Source: Nostoc calcicola FACHB-3891
GTDB taxonomy: Bacteria > Cyanobacteriota > Cyanobacteriia > Cyanobacteriales > Nostocaceae
NCBI RefSeq assembly: GCF_014697355.1
Contig: NZ_JACJRQ010000036.1
Span: forward strand, 1 to 64,000
Direction: 5' to 3'
DNA: 64,000 bases
Shown: positions 1 to 8,054 of the stretch, piece by piece
How the letters are laid out: the number at the start of each line of letters is the position of its first letter
Position numbering within the stretch: the first letter of the stretch is position 1
Made by a program: the position numbers and the translations under genes
The notes under the pieces: generated by a model
What the model saw: only the letters and a program-made list of their open reading frames with translations
Databases searched by the model: none
Told to the model about the DNA's origin: nothing

Positions 1-84
1 CACTTTTCCCAAGTATTACACGGTGATGGTTTTAGCAGATCCAAAATCGTGTTGTTTCCTTTAACAGTAAGGCATTAATTCCTC

Positions 85-423
85 TCACACTTCAAAAATA
101 AGCGAACGTACAGTTATTACATTTTCCAACGCTGATAATTCCCCAAATAAGCGAATGTTTTGAAAAGTTCGAGCGATACCTAAACCTGCAATTTGATGCG
201 GGCGTAGTTGGGAAATATTTCCACCTTGATAGCGTAATTCTCCACTAGAAAGGGGAATAAAAGCTGTAATCAAATTAAACAGTGTTGTTTTTCCAGCACC
301 GTTAGGGCCAATCAGTCCAAAAATCTCATGTTGATTGACTGTAAAAGATACATTATTCACCGCCACTAAACCCCCAAAGCGGCGAGTCAGTGATTTGGCC
401 TCTAAAATAATGTTGTTTGTCAT
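85..423 (-). pseudogene. livG: Truncated branched-chain amino acid ABC transporter ATPase (LivG type)
   Basis: This is the N-terminal 112 residues of a LivG/NatA-like ATPase that would energise uptake of branched-chain or neutral amino acids together with the LivH, LivM and LivK genes upstream. The Walker A motif GPNGAGKTT and the family block GIARTFQNIRLF are present. Soon after SALENV the reading frame runs into a short unrelated tail and a stop. LivG proteins are about 250 residues long, so the ABC signature, Walker B and H-loop are all missing. The remaining 84 bases to the window edge do not resume LivG-like sequence in any frame I translated. The start overlaps the stop of the GMC oxidoreductase by 4 bp (ATGA), typical of translational coupling. 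Insertion of a mobile element or a rearrangement is likely; the rest may lie beyond the edge. Confidence 0.75.
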
Positions 424-1949
424 TGCGCTGCGGCTTTAATCAAATCGGCTGCTTTTTCACCAATCATAATTGTCGGTGCATTTGTGTTTCCCCTAGTAAT
501 GGTTGGCATAATTGATGCATCCGCTACACGCAAGCCTGCAACACCATGCACTAGTAATTCAGAGTTTACTACTGAATCAGTGTCAGTTCCCATTTTACAA
601 GTGCCGACAGGGTGGTATACACTATCGCAGGTTTCCCGGATGTAACCAAGGAGTGTTTCATCACTTTTATTGTCAGCACCGGGGGCTGCTTCCTCTCCTC
701 GCAATTCATCAAATACACTTGATTGGAATATCTGCCGAATAATTTTTACCCCTACAAGCAGCTTTTGCAAATCAGATTCACTTTGGAGATAGTTCATCCG
801 AATTAGAGGTGGGTCTTTGGGTGAAACAGAACCCAGGCTGACACTACCACGACTTTCGGGATTAGTCACACAGACTGCACCTGTGAATCCCGGCACAGAA
901 CGCGCATAAGCAGGATGTGTCCACAAAATAGGAGCAGAGAAAAACTGTAAATCTGGTGCAGCATCTAAACGACCTTCAGTATGCAAGAACAATCCAACTT
1001 CTGCAATATTACTGGTTAAATCGGGTTGCAAATCCTGGGTTGCTTCGTGTGCTACGCCGACTAGCAGGTGATCTTGGAGGTTCTGTCCGACACCAGGTAA
1101 ATCAACGACCACAGGAATGTCCAAAGCCTGTAAATGTTCTGCATTCCCAATCCCAGACAGCATCAACAGCTTGGGTGAATCGATCGCACCAGCACTTAAA
1201 ATCACTTCTTGTTCTACCGAAACTTGGTGTATCGTCCCTTGATGGATGTATTCCACGCCTACAGTCTGCGTTCCCTCAAACAATAACTTAGTGACTAACG
1301 CACCGGTTGCGACGGTTAAGTTGGGGCGCTCCAAAATCGGTAGTAGAAACGCCGTTGCCGTACTATGGCGCTTACCATCTTTAATTGTCAACTGATAAAA
1401 TCCGGCTCCGTGCTGTTGTGCGCCATTGAAATCGGGATTCTGTCCATAGCCAAGTGCAACCGCTGCTTCCACAAATCGTTGTGAGATGACGTTGGGAGCT
1501 ACGGGATCTGTCACACTCAGCAATCCATCAACACCGTGAAATTCACATGCTCCCCGCTGCTGATTTTCAGATTTCTTGAAATAGGGCAACACATCTTCAT
1601 AACTCCAACCATGATTGCCTAACTTCTCCCAGCGATCGTAATCATACCGACTGCCTCGAATATAGATCATGGCGTTGATCGCACTCGTGCCACCTAAAAC
1701 TTTCCCGCGCGGACAATAGATTTTACGGTTATTAATATAGGGTTCTTCTTCTGTAGAATATGCCCAGTCTGCTTCTGTACCCCAGAGTTTTGGCCAGCCT
1801 AGAGGAATTTCGTGTTCCGGTAAATTAGGCGCATTGCCTGCTTCTAGCAACAATACAGTCGTTTTGGCATCTTCCGTCAACCGATTAGCGACGACACAAC
1901 CCGCCGAACCTGCACCAATTACAACATAATCATATTTGGCATTCATCAT
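420..1949 (-). CDS. GMC family FAD-dependent oxidoreductase (choline dehydrogenase-like)
   Basis: A 509-residue flavoprotein of the glucose-methanol-choline family, oxidising an alcohol with FAD as cofactor. The N-terminus has the Rossmann dinucleotide motif GAGSAG followed by the acidic LLLEAG strand. Both GMC signatures are visible: GKVLGGTSAINAMIY near residue 85 and GAIDSPKLLMLSGIG near residue 255. The C-terminal catalytic pair is present (His in YHPVGTCKMG, Asn in GNTNAPT). The length fits choline or alcohol dehydrogenases of the family. It sits inside an amino acid ABC operon, 19 bp after livM and overlapping livG by 4 bp, which suggests that its substrate is imported by that transporter. 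Because no betaine aldehyde dehydrogenase is near, I do not call it betA. The exact substrate is unknown. Confidence 0.9.
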   Translation of the reverse strand: MMNAKYDYVVIGAGSAGCVVANRLTEDAKTTVLLLEAGNAPNLPEHEIPLGWPKLWGTEADWAYSTEEEPYINNRKIYCPRGKVLGGTSAINAMIYIRGSRYDYDRWEKLGNHGWSYEDVLPYFKKSENQQRGACEFHGVDGLLSVTDPVAPNVISQRFVEAAVALGYGQNPDFNGAQQHGAGFYQLTIKDGKRHSTATAFLLPILERPNLTVATGALVTKLLFEGTQTVGVEYIHQGTIHQVSVEQEVILSAGAIDSPKLLMLSGIGNAEHLQALDIPVVVDLPGVGQNLQDHLLVGVAHEATQDLQPDLTSNIAEVGLFLHTEGRLDAAPDLQFFSAPILWTHPAYARSVPGFTGAVCVTNPESRGSVSLGSVSPKDPPLIRMNYLQSESDLQKLLVGVKIIRQIFQSSVFDELRGEEAAPGADNKSDETLLGYIRETCDSVYHPVGTCKMGTDTDSVVNSELLVHGVAGLRVADASIMPTITRGNTNAPTIMIGEKAADLIKAAAQ

Positions 1950-1968
1950 GTTACCTATCTTCTCTTGA

Positions 1969-2931
1969 TTAACTTGTCTGCTTTGATGTCTTGAAAATTA
2001 AATTTTTTAATTGTTTTTTACATTTTTTCAAAATATCTGGAGTGACAAATCCTTGGGGAAAAAATATAGTACCTAAGACTATTAATAAACCATAAATAAT
2101 TAATCTACCATCGCGTAAGAATTGGGCTAACCAAGTGGGTAAACCTGCTATATCAGCAACTCTTCGCAAAATAATTTCTAATAATACTTTCAGGACAATC
2201 GCACCTACTACAGAACCTAAAAAAGTTCTAGAACCACCAATTAACACAATCGTTAAATAGGTAATACTGGCATCAAAAGTACCTTGGCGAGCATTCCAGG
2301 TATTGAGAAAATGAGCGCTGATTACACCTACAATGCCAGCAAGAATCGCTCCGAGAGTAAAAGCTAAAACTTTGTAATAAGTGGGGTTAATTCCCATTGC
2401 ACTGGCAGCTAATTCATCTTCGCGGATGGCGATGAATGCCCTACCTGTGCGAATGCGTTCTAAACGGTAAAATAATACCATACTAATTAATAGTAATGGT
2501 AGGGCAATCCACAAATATTGCAGTTGGCTTTGGAATGGTTGAGGAATACCAAAAATCCCTACAGCACCGCCTGTAATATCTAGATTTAAGGATACAACTC
2601 GCAATACTTCTACAAAAGCAATAGTGGCGATCGCTAAATAAATTCCCCGCAACCGCAATGCCGGAATTCCCACTATTACAGCCAATATACCGGAAATTAA
2701 ACCAGCAATCAACATCTCCAATAGAAGTAATGGAATCGGAAATAAATTGTTACTAGATGGGAAAACTTGTGTAGATAAAATCGCTGCAATATATCCACCT
2801 AAAGCATAAAATCCCGGACTAGCCAAAGACAATTGTCCAGCCATTAGTGGTAAATAAAGCGATAATCCTAATAAAGCCTCCAATACCATGTAGACTATCG
2901 GTGATTCATAAGTAGAGAAAAATTCAGCCAT
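1969..2931 (-). CDS. livM: Branched-chain amino acid ABC transporter permease, LivM type
   Basis: A 320-residue inner-membrane permease with about eight to nine hydrophobic helices. The LivM-typical stretches AGQLSLASPGFYALGGYIAA near the N-terminus and LRLRGIYLAIATIAFVE in the middle are visible. The cytoplasmic loop RTGRAFIAIREDELAA is the coupling segment that contacts the ATPase. It would pair with LivH to form the translocation pore for amino acids delivered by LivK. It is separated from the upstream Uma2 gene by 193 bp of repeats, so its transcription may depend on read-through of those repeats. It lies 19 bp before the GMC oxidoreductase. The lysine-rich C-terminal tail is probably cytoplasmic. 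Confidence 0.92.
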   Translation of the reverse strand: MAEFFSTYESPIVYMVLEALLGLSLYLPLMAGQLSLASPGFYALGGYIAAILSTQVFPSSNNLFPIPLLLLEMLIAGLISGILAVIVGIPALRLRGIYLAIATIAFVEVLRVVSLNLDITGGAVGIFGIPQPFQSQLQYLWIALPLLLISMVLFYRLERIRTGRAFIAIREDELAASAMGINPTYYKVLAFTLGAILAGIVGVISAHFLNTWNARQGTFDASITYLTIVLIGGSRTFLGSVVGAIVLKVLLEIILRRVADIAGLPTWLAQFLRDGRLIIYGLLIVLGTIFFPQGFVTPDILKKCKKQLKNLIFKTSKQTS

Positions 2932-2950
2932 TGTAAAATATTTTGATTAA

Positions 2951-3120
2951 GGAGTCAGAATTCAGGAGTCAGGAGTCAGGAGTCAGAATTCAGAATTCCG
3001 GAGTTAGAAGTAAAAGGGTTTAAGTCCCCATCAAATTTTCAATCTGGTAGTCTACAATTAGTGGTGCGTCTGAATCTCCCACTAATTAATACTGAATTCT
3101 GAATTCTGAATTCTGAATTC
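2951..3120. repeat. Short tandem repeats (GGAGTCA and GAATTCT types) between livM and the Uma2 gene
   Basis: Two clusters are visible: GGAGTCA/GAATTCA copies at 2951-3000 and four GAATTCT-type heptamers at 3091-3120. These are the short tandemly repeated repetitive sequences typical of Nostoc-type genomes. They flank one side of the Uma2 gene that splits the amino acid transporter operon. Confidence 0.85.
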
Positions 3121-3124
3121 TTCT

Positions 3125-3727
3125 TCAAGCTGTTAATATTTGCTCTGCTGTCAGCGCTAGTTCAGGGAAGGTTCGTGACACGATTCGTTCGGAACCTCTA
3201 AAGTGTGTGCGTTGGTATTTTCCCTCGGCATCTAGGAGAAAAACAAACACAGTCGGAATTTTGGGATTCCCTAAATACTCTCTTGAACCAATTGCCAAAT
3301 AATCTATAATCCAATATTCTGTAATACCTAACCGTTGATATTCGTCTAATTTATCAATGTAGTCATCTTCCCAATTAGTTGATGTTACCTCTATAGCTAA
3401 CTGAATGTGTTCTTCAAGTGCAGAATAAGCAGAACGATTTGAACGCCATACATCTTTGTCTATCACACTAACATCAGGCTTACGTCCTTGCTCTATTCCA
3501 TTCGCGGTTATAGTTTTCAAAACTGCTGTGTTTTTTACTACGTAATTCAGATTTAGACGTTTAATTTCATCTTTGAAAGCAAACAATATAAAATCAGCGA
3601 CATCATCATGATTTCTAGTTGCACGCACTTCTACAATTTCTCCATCCACAAGTTCATATAAACCTGACTCTGGACACTGTTCCAAAAAATCATCGAAAGT
3701 TAATTTTTGTTTGGTGTATGTTTTCAT
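3125..3727 (-). CDS. Uma2 family protein (DUF820, PD-(D/E)XK nuclease fold)
   Basis: A 200-residue member of the Uma2/DUF820 family, which is greatly expanded in cyanobacteria and predicted to have a restriction-endonuclease-like fold. Visible family features are TFDDFLEQCPESGLYELVDGE at the start, the KPDVSVI segment (catalytic Asp region) and the LAIEVTS strand followed by the Lys-rich DDYIDKLDEYQRLGITEYWIID block. No substrate or target is known for most members. The gene is 14 bp after livH and before the repeat cluster. It therefore sits as an intruder in an otherwise canonical amino acid transporter operon and is probably mobile. Confidence 0.88.
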   Translation of the reverse strand: MKTYTKQKLTFDDFLEQCPESGLYELVDGEIVEVRATRNHDDVADFILFAFKDEIKRLNLNYVVKNTAVLKTITANGIEQGRKPDVSVIDKDVWRSNRSAYSALEEHIQLAIEVTSTNWEDDYIDKLDEYQRLGITEYWIIDYLAIGSREYLGNPKIPTVFVFLLDAEGKYQRTHFRGSERIVSRTFPELALTAEQILTA

Positions 3728-3741
3728 AGCGCTATGTCTCT

Positions 3742-4692
3742 TTAAACTTTCTGAATAAATCGCCGTCCTAGCAAGCCTTGGGGTCTAACTAACAACATGA
3801 TAAATAATATTCCATAGGCTACAGCGTCTTTGTAACCGGAATATTCCGCCGGCACAAAAGCTTCAACTAATCCAATGAGTAATCCTCCTAAAACTGCGCC
3901 AGGAATACTACCCAAACCACCCAAGACAATTACCGCTAAACCTCTCAAACCAAAGGCAATGCCGAAATAAGGGCCAGCAATACTAACACTAGAAGCAACT
4001 AAAGTTCCTGCTAATCCTGCTAAAAAACTGCTGATGAAGAATGTTAAAATGATAAAGCGATCGCTATTTATTCCTAATAAACTCGCAGTGGTTGGATCTT
4101 CCGCGATCGCCTGCATTGCTTTACCATATTTAGTGCGATTGATAAAATAGCTGAGAATTGCCACAATCGCCACTGATACAGCAAAAATTATGATTTGAAC
4201 GGTGCGAATGGGAATTTCCTGTTCTTGAGTCCCAAAATTAATAGAAGGTGGTAAATTCCCATAAGTATTTGCTGGGTAAGTGTAACTTTCTGCGCCTACT
4301 AAATACTGAATTAAATTCACAATTACCACTGCTACCCCCAAGCTGGAAACAACAGTTAGCAAAGGATCGGAACCTTGACGCCGCAGAGGTTGAAAAGCAA
4401 CTCGTTCCATCACCACCCCTACCAATCCCGCGAAGCTACTTCCTAAAATCAACGCTATAGCAAATGGTAATTTTATCGGTAAGGCTGCATTAGCTAATAA
4501 GCCGTTAAATCCAAAGCTACCACCCATAAGTGTATAAGTGAAATATGCACCCAAGGTAAAAATCGCCCCGTGAGCTAAATTAATGATGCCCAAAATAGAG
4601 TAAACCAAGGTATATCCTAAGGCAAAAATTGCATAGACACTGCCAATGGATAAGCCATTTAATAATTGCTGCAAAAATAGACTTATATTCAT
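3742..4692 (-). CDS. livH: Branched-chain amino acid ABC transporter permease, LivH type
   Basis: A 316-residue multi-spanning permease. The N-terminus LLNGLSIGSVYAIFALGYTLVY and the C-terminal GLLIGLVEAFVPAEYSGYKDAVAY block are typical of LivH. The loop KYGKAMQAIAEDPTTASLLGI is the ATPase-coupling region. It works with LivM as the membrane channel. The start follows the livK stop by 7 bp, so the two are almost certainly cotranscribed from a promoter upstream of livK. Confidence 0.93.
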   Translation of the reverse strand: MNISLFLQQLLNGLSIGSVYAIFALGYTLVYSILGIINLAHGAIFTLGAYFTYTLMGGSFGFNGLLANAALPIKLPFAIALILGSSFAGLVGVVMERVAFQPLRRQGSDPLLTVVSSLGVAVVIVNLIQYLVGAESYTYPANTYGNLPPSINFGTQEQEIPIRTVQIIIFAVSVAIVAILSYFINRTKYGKAMQAIAEDPTTASLLGINSDRFIILTFFISSFLAGLAGTLVASSVSIAGPYFGIAFGLRGLAVIVLGGLGSIPGAVLGGLLIGLVEAFVPAEYSGYKDAVAYGILFIMLLVRPQGLLGRRFIQKV

Positions 4693-4699
4693 GTAGCAA

Positions 4700-5950
4700 C
4701 TATTTCAAAAATGTAAATTTACCTTGACTTCCATCTTTTTCCATTTTGATTTGGGCTACATAGAAATCTTTTTGCACAACTTCACCCACCGGAGTAAAAC
4801 CAATTTCACCCAGTGGTGTATTGTATGTTCCGCTAAGTATCTGTTGATTTAATTGCGTGCGTAATTCTGGGATTTGTAATTTATTAACTTTGCTCTTTTT
4901 ATCTAAAGCTTGAAGTGCTTCGACATAAACTTGCACTGCTGCAAAAGCTTGGGCACTAAATTGCGGTGGTTCTTTCTTATATTCCTGAGTATAGGCTTTG
5001 CGAAATGCGGCGTTAATTTCTCCTGGATGTTCTGGACTATAAGCTTGAGCAATCAATACACCATCACAAAGTGCCTTACAAACTGGCAATATATTCGATG
5101 TATTTAGACCATTACCACCAACAATTAAACCTTTATAACCGAGTTCTCGCAATTGTCGCACTAAGTTACCACCATCAGCAGCCAAGCCAGAAATAATCAC
5201 CAAATCTGGTTTAAGATTAATCGCATTGGTAGCTTGGCTTTGAAAATCTGTATCACTGGTTTGAAACTTTTGGACTGTTACTAATTCCAGTCCTTGATCC
5301 TTAACTGTTTGCTGGAAAATCTCCGTTTCTGACTTGCTAAATGCATCATTTTGAGCATAGAAAACAGCAACTTTTTTAATTTGGGGATTTTGCTTGAGTG
5401 CAGCTTTCACCGAATTAGGAGCGACAACAGAAACTGGTGCGGAAACACGAGCAACATAATCACCAATTTCCGGAACATTTTTCGCAGTATTTGATGGCCC
5501 AATTATTGGTACTTTTGCACGTTCGGCAACCGGGTCGGCACTAAAGGCTTGCTGTGATAAAGTAGGACCAACAATCCCAATAACTTTATCTTTATTAATT
5601 AAAGTTTGAACAGCGTTAATTGCTCCTGCTTCATCACCGCTAGTATCTTGAAATACCAATTTAATTGGAGTACCGTTGACACCACCTTTTGCATTAAAAT
5701 ACTTCTCAGCAATTTTGACTCCAGCCACTTGTTCTTGGCCCAATAATGCCACATTGCTAGTTTGGGCAACGGCAATACCGATGGGAATCGCACCCGATAA
5801 TGTACCTGTGGTTGCTACGGCATCAGTTGCAGTACTATTTGGACTATTACTTGGAGAACTTGTCACAGTGGTAGTTTCACCACCACACCCTGTCAGTAGC
5901 AAAGTGCAACTTGATAAAAATGCTGTTATACCAGAGAAAGTTTTTTTCAT
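4700..5950 (-). CDS. livK: Amino acid ABC transporter substrate-binding lipoprotein, LivK type
   Basis: A 416-residue periplasmic binding protein of the type 1 fold (Peripla_BP_6). It starts with a lipoprotein signal peptide ending in the lipobox LLTGC (Cys 22), then a Ser/Thr-rich linker, then the binding domain beginning IPIGIAVAQTSNVALLGQEQ. It would capture branched-chain or other neutral amino acids, or amides, for LivHM. It is the first gene of the operon. In Anabaena the comparable transporter is the N-I neutral amino acid system (NatABCDE), but orthology cannot be settled here. The same fold recurs as the C-terminal domain of the two large proteins at 8.0-14.0 kb. Confidence 0.9.
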   Translation of the reverse strand: MKKTFSGITAFLSSCTLLLTGCGGETTTVTSSPSNSPNSTATDAVATTGTLSGAIPIGIAVAQTSNVALLGQEQVAGVKIAEKYFNAKGGVNGTPIKLVFQDTSGDEAGAINAVQTLINKDKVIGIVGPTLSQQAFSADPVAERAKVPIIGPSNTAKNVPEIGDYVARVSAPVSVVAPNSVKAALKQNPQIKKVAVFYAQNDAFSKSETEIFQQTVKDQGLELVTVQKFQTSDTDFQSQATNAINLKPDLVIISGLAADGGNLVRQLRELGYKGLIVGGNGLNTSNILPVCKALCDGVLIAQAYSPEHPGEINAAFRKAYTQEYKKEPPQFSAQAFAAVQVYVEALQALDKKSKVNKLQIPELRTQLNQQILSGTYNTPLGEIGFTPVGEVVQKDFYVAQIKMEKDGSQGKFTFLK

Positions 5951-6440
5951 CGTTAAATAATCATGTAGTTATTAGATAGTTCGCAAAATTGTAAAGATTA
6001 GAATCTGCAAACAACATGAGGCAAATTTACAGTTTTGCAAGAATTAAAGCAGAATTCAGAAGTAAAACAGGCTTGATGTCTAGCTACTAAACCAAGTTGT
6101 GTTCCTCACAAAGTTGAAATCTGCTGTATATTAAATCATTTTTATTTGACCATACAAAGACAAATATTCAAAGTGTTTGTAAATACAAATATTATAGTAG
6201 GCAATGATTTTATCATTCCCGGGTTCAATTTGGGAATGTGGTACTAATGGTGAAAATGAGGTAAAGGCGAACGGCAGTAACCTTCTCCTGACGGAGACGC
6301 TACGCTAAGAGCAAACGCCATACGGTTTGGTTAACGCACCAGACGCGATAAATCGCCGTCTCTACAAGGATCAATCTTTGCCCCTATCAAGGCTTTTGGG
6401 CAACGCATATTTAATTTCACCAGATGTCTGTTCTGAATTC
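5951..6440. other. 490-bp intergenic region upstream of livK
   Basis: No gene is recognisable. The region must hold the livK operon promoter (minus strand), but I cannot place -35/-10 boxes with confidence and see no canonical GTA-N8-TAC NtcA site near the start. At about 6283-6316 there is a dispersed repeat (CTGACGGAGACGCTACGCT), and at about 6345-6366 a degenerate copy of the GTAGAGACGCGAT/ATCGCGTCTCTAC palindrome family. Confidence 0.5.
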
Positions 6441-6764
6441 CTACGCCTTTTTTTCACCAGCTAATTCTTTTGGTTCGTAGTGACGACAACCGTTACATGG
6501 CCCGTCAGGATTCACAGCACACCGGATATAGCCAGATCGCGCATTAAACTTGCAGCTGATATCGCCAATTAGGTAACCCACCCCTTCTAAATAATAGCGA
6601 TCGCCCTCTGGTGATGTGAAGTTTCGCCCTTCCCGCATCCGTGGAAAATTCATAGCTGCTTGCCTCATCCGTAAACGCGATCGCGATCGCGTTTTCCGGA
6701 TTACCCACAAAGAAAACAGGGACGGTAAAAAACCAACGGCAATCACTAAAAGTGTCTTTAACAC
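6441..6764 (-). CDS. DUF6464 family small cyanobacterial protein
   Basis: A 107-residue protein with one N-terminal membrane segment (residues 3-22), a basic linker rich in Arg, and a C-terminal part with four cysteines in CKFNARSGYIRCAVNP and GPCNGCRHYE. These could bind a metal or form disulfides. The arrangement matches a conserved cyanobacterial family that I recall as DUF6464; function unknown. It stands alone on the minus strand, with STRR-like and HIP1 sequences around it. The family number is from memory. Confidence 0.7.
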   Translation of the reverse strand: MLKTLLVIAVGFLPSLFSLWVIRKTRSRSRLRMRQAAMNFPRMREGRNFTSPEGDRYYLEGVGYLIGDISCKFNARSGYIRCAVNPDGPCNGCRHYEPKELAGEKKA

Positions 6765-6989
6765 CTTCTTTTTACCCCTTTTGAGTACCGATCGATCGTC
6801 CCTGATGTTGCACTCTGGTTTTACATAAGTGCAAATCTAGGGGCAGACGTGCCTTTTGCTACTAAACTTGGTGACAATTAGCAATGGCGGTGTGGTAACT
6901 GGCAATTTGGAAAATATCTTCCTTCTACCACTTCAATCAGCATAACTGTTACAACCTCAGAGGTGGGTTACCTTTAAATGGCGATCGCT

Positions 6990-7460
6990 TTAAGATTTGT
7001 TGACTAATGCTTTTTTAAAAAATCCTTTTGTTTGAGCTTCAACCCCATCCTTGTTTTTTTGGTGTCGCTGGGATGCTAATCTTTTTTTGGTTTGCTGACG
7101 CAGTTGCTGTGCTAGCTGTGCTGCTTCCCTTTCTGCTCGGAATAAATCAACTCTTCGCGTTGTCAAAATAAAAGACTGGTCTGATTTTTGTTTTACCCAA
7201 GGGACACTAAGTGCTATGCATGGTTTGGGCTTGATGAGTGGGTAACATTTTTGACTATTGAGTGTGTTAGCGATCGCTTTCAACTCCAGTATCGCTGCTT
7301 CTAGCTCCCCTGCCATACGGTTGACGCGTTCAACTTGCGCGACTAAACGCTCCTGGTCGCTGATGATTTTTTCCTCTTGCGGTTGCAGTGGCACTATGGC
7401 AGTGGTCACAGATGTCGGCTGCAACAGTGAAACTTTTGGGCTGTCTTGGATTTTTTTCAT
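6990..7460 (-). CDS. Hypothetical coiled-coil protein
   Basis: A 156-residue protein I do not recognise. Residues 30-70 are predicted coiled coil (QERLVAQVERVNRMAGELEA and following heptads). The C-terminal half is very basic and Gln/Lys-rich (AAQLAQQLRQQTKKRLASQR). There is no signal peptide or membrane helix. Composition matches the neighbouring genes, so it looks native. It might be a nucleic-acid- or membrane-associated adaptor, but nothing in the sequence proves it. Confidence 0.6.
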   Translation of the reverse strand: MKKIQDSPKVSLLQPTSVTTAIVPLQPQEEKIISDQERLVAQVERVNRMAGELEAAILELKAIANTLNSQKCYPLIKPKPCIALSVPWVKQKSDQSFILTTRRVDLFRAEREAAQLAQQLRQQTKKRLASQRHQKNKDGVEAQTKGFFKKALVNKS

Positions 7461-8054
7461 ACTACCTCAAGCAAGGCTAGCTGACTTGTAAGGCATTTTA
7501 GCAGCAAAATAGTACATTTGTACTGTAAAAATTTTTATATGAGGTTTAATATGAAGAAAAAACCAGTGATTGTACTAGTTTGTTTGTGGTTGGCGATCGT
7601 GTGAGGAAATTTTACGGAACGTGAAACTACTTAAATAAGTATAGCTTTTACGAAAACTTTATGAAAAATAGGAGATTTTTTGTAAAGATTACATCTTGTA
7701 ACTGATTTTTTGATACTATAAGGAATTAAATTAGAAAAGTCCTATTTAATAATTAAATATCTACGCAATGTCAAGCAATCCCTTTGTCACGGGAAAGCCA
7801 GTTTCACCAGATTTTTTTGTGAGACTGAAATATCGGCGTTGCATATTAACAGAATGATTTTTCTGTCCGAGTGCTGCTTCAATCACACAGAATTCAGAAA
7901 GTTTTTAAATTTCATTACATCAATTTATTCCTGATTTATTTAACGTCGAAATATCAAATAGCAATTTAAATTGAATACTTCAGTAAGTTAGTAGCTGCGT
8001 TTCCGAAAGGATTAATTTAAAGCGGATCGGGTAAACCTGTGGAGAGTAAAGAGT
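7461..8054. other. 594-bp AT-rich intergenic region before the NTPase-PBP genes
   Basis: No conventional gene. It contains a short perfect inverted repeat, GTAC-ATTT-GTAC, at about 7512-7523 (possible operator or start-site hairpin), and the 17-codon ORF listed separately. The 3' end carries GGAGAG about 10 bases before the GTG start at 8055. Confidence 0.5.
7551..7604 (+). CDS. Possible hydrophobic micropeptide (17 codons)
   Basis: ATG at 7551 is preceded by a good ribosome-binding site (GAGGT, 6 bases upstream) and opens a 17-residue peptide, MKKKPVIVLVCLWLAIV. It has a positively charged start and a hydrophobic run, like a single-span peptide or an interrupted signal peptide. It could equally be the remnant of a secreted protein. 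There is no other support for translation. Confidence 0.25.
   Translation: MKKKPVIVLVCLWLAIV

Noticed and set aside
420..1949. Calling the GMC enzyme choline dehydrogenase (betA)
   Set aside because: Family membership is clear, but no betaine aldehyde dehydrogenase or choline transporter is nearby and substrate cannot be read from the sequence.
5951..6200. NtcA-type nitrogen regulator site upstream of livK
   Set aside because: I looked for GTA-N8-TAC and found no acceptable match near the start.
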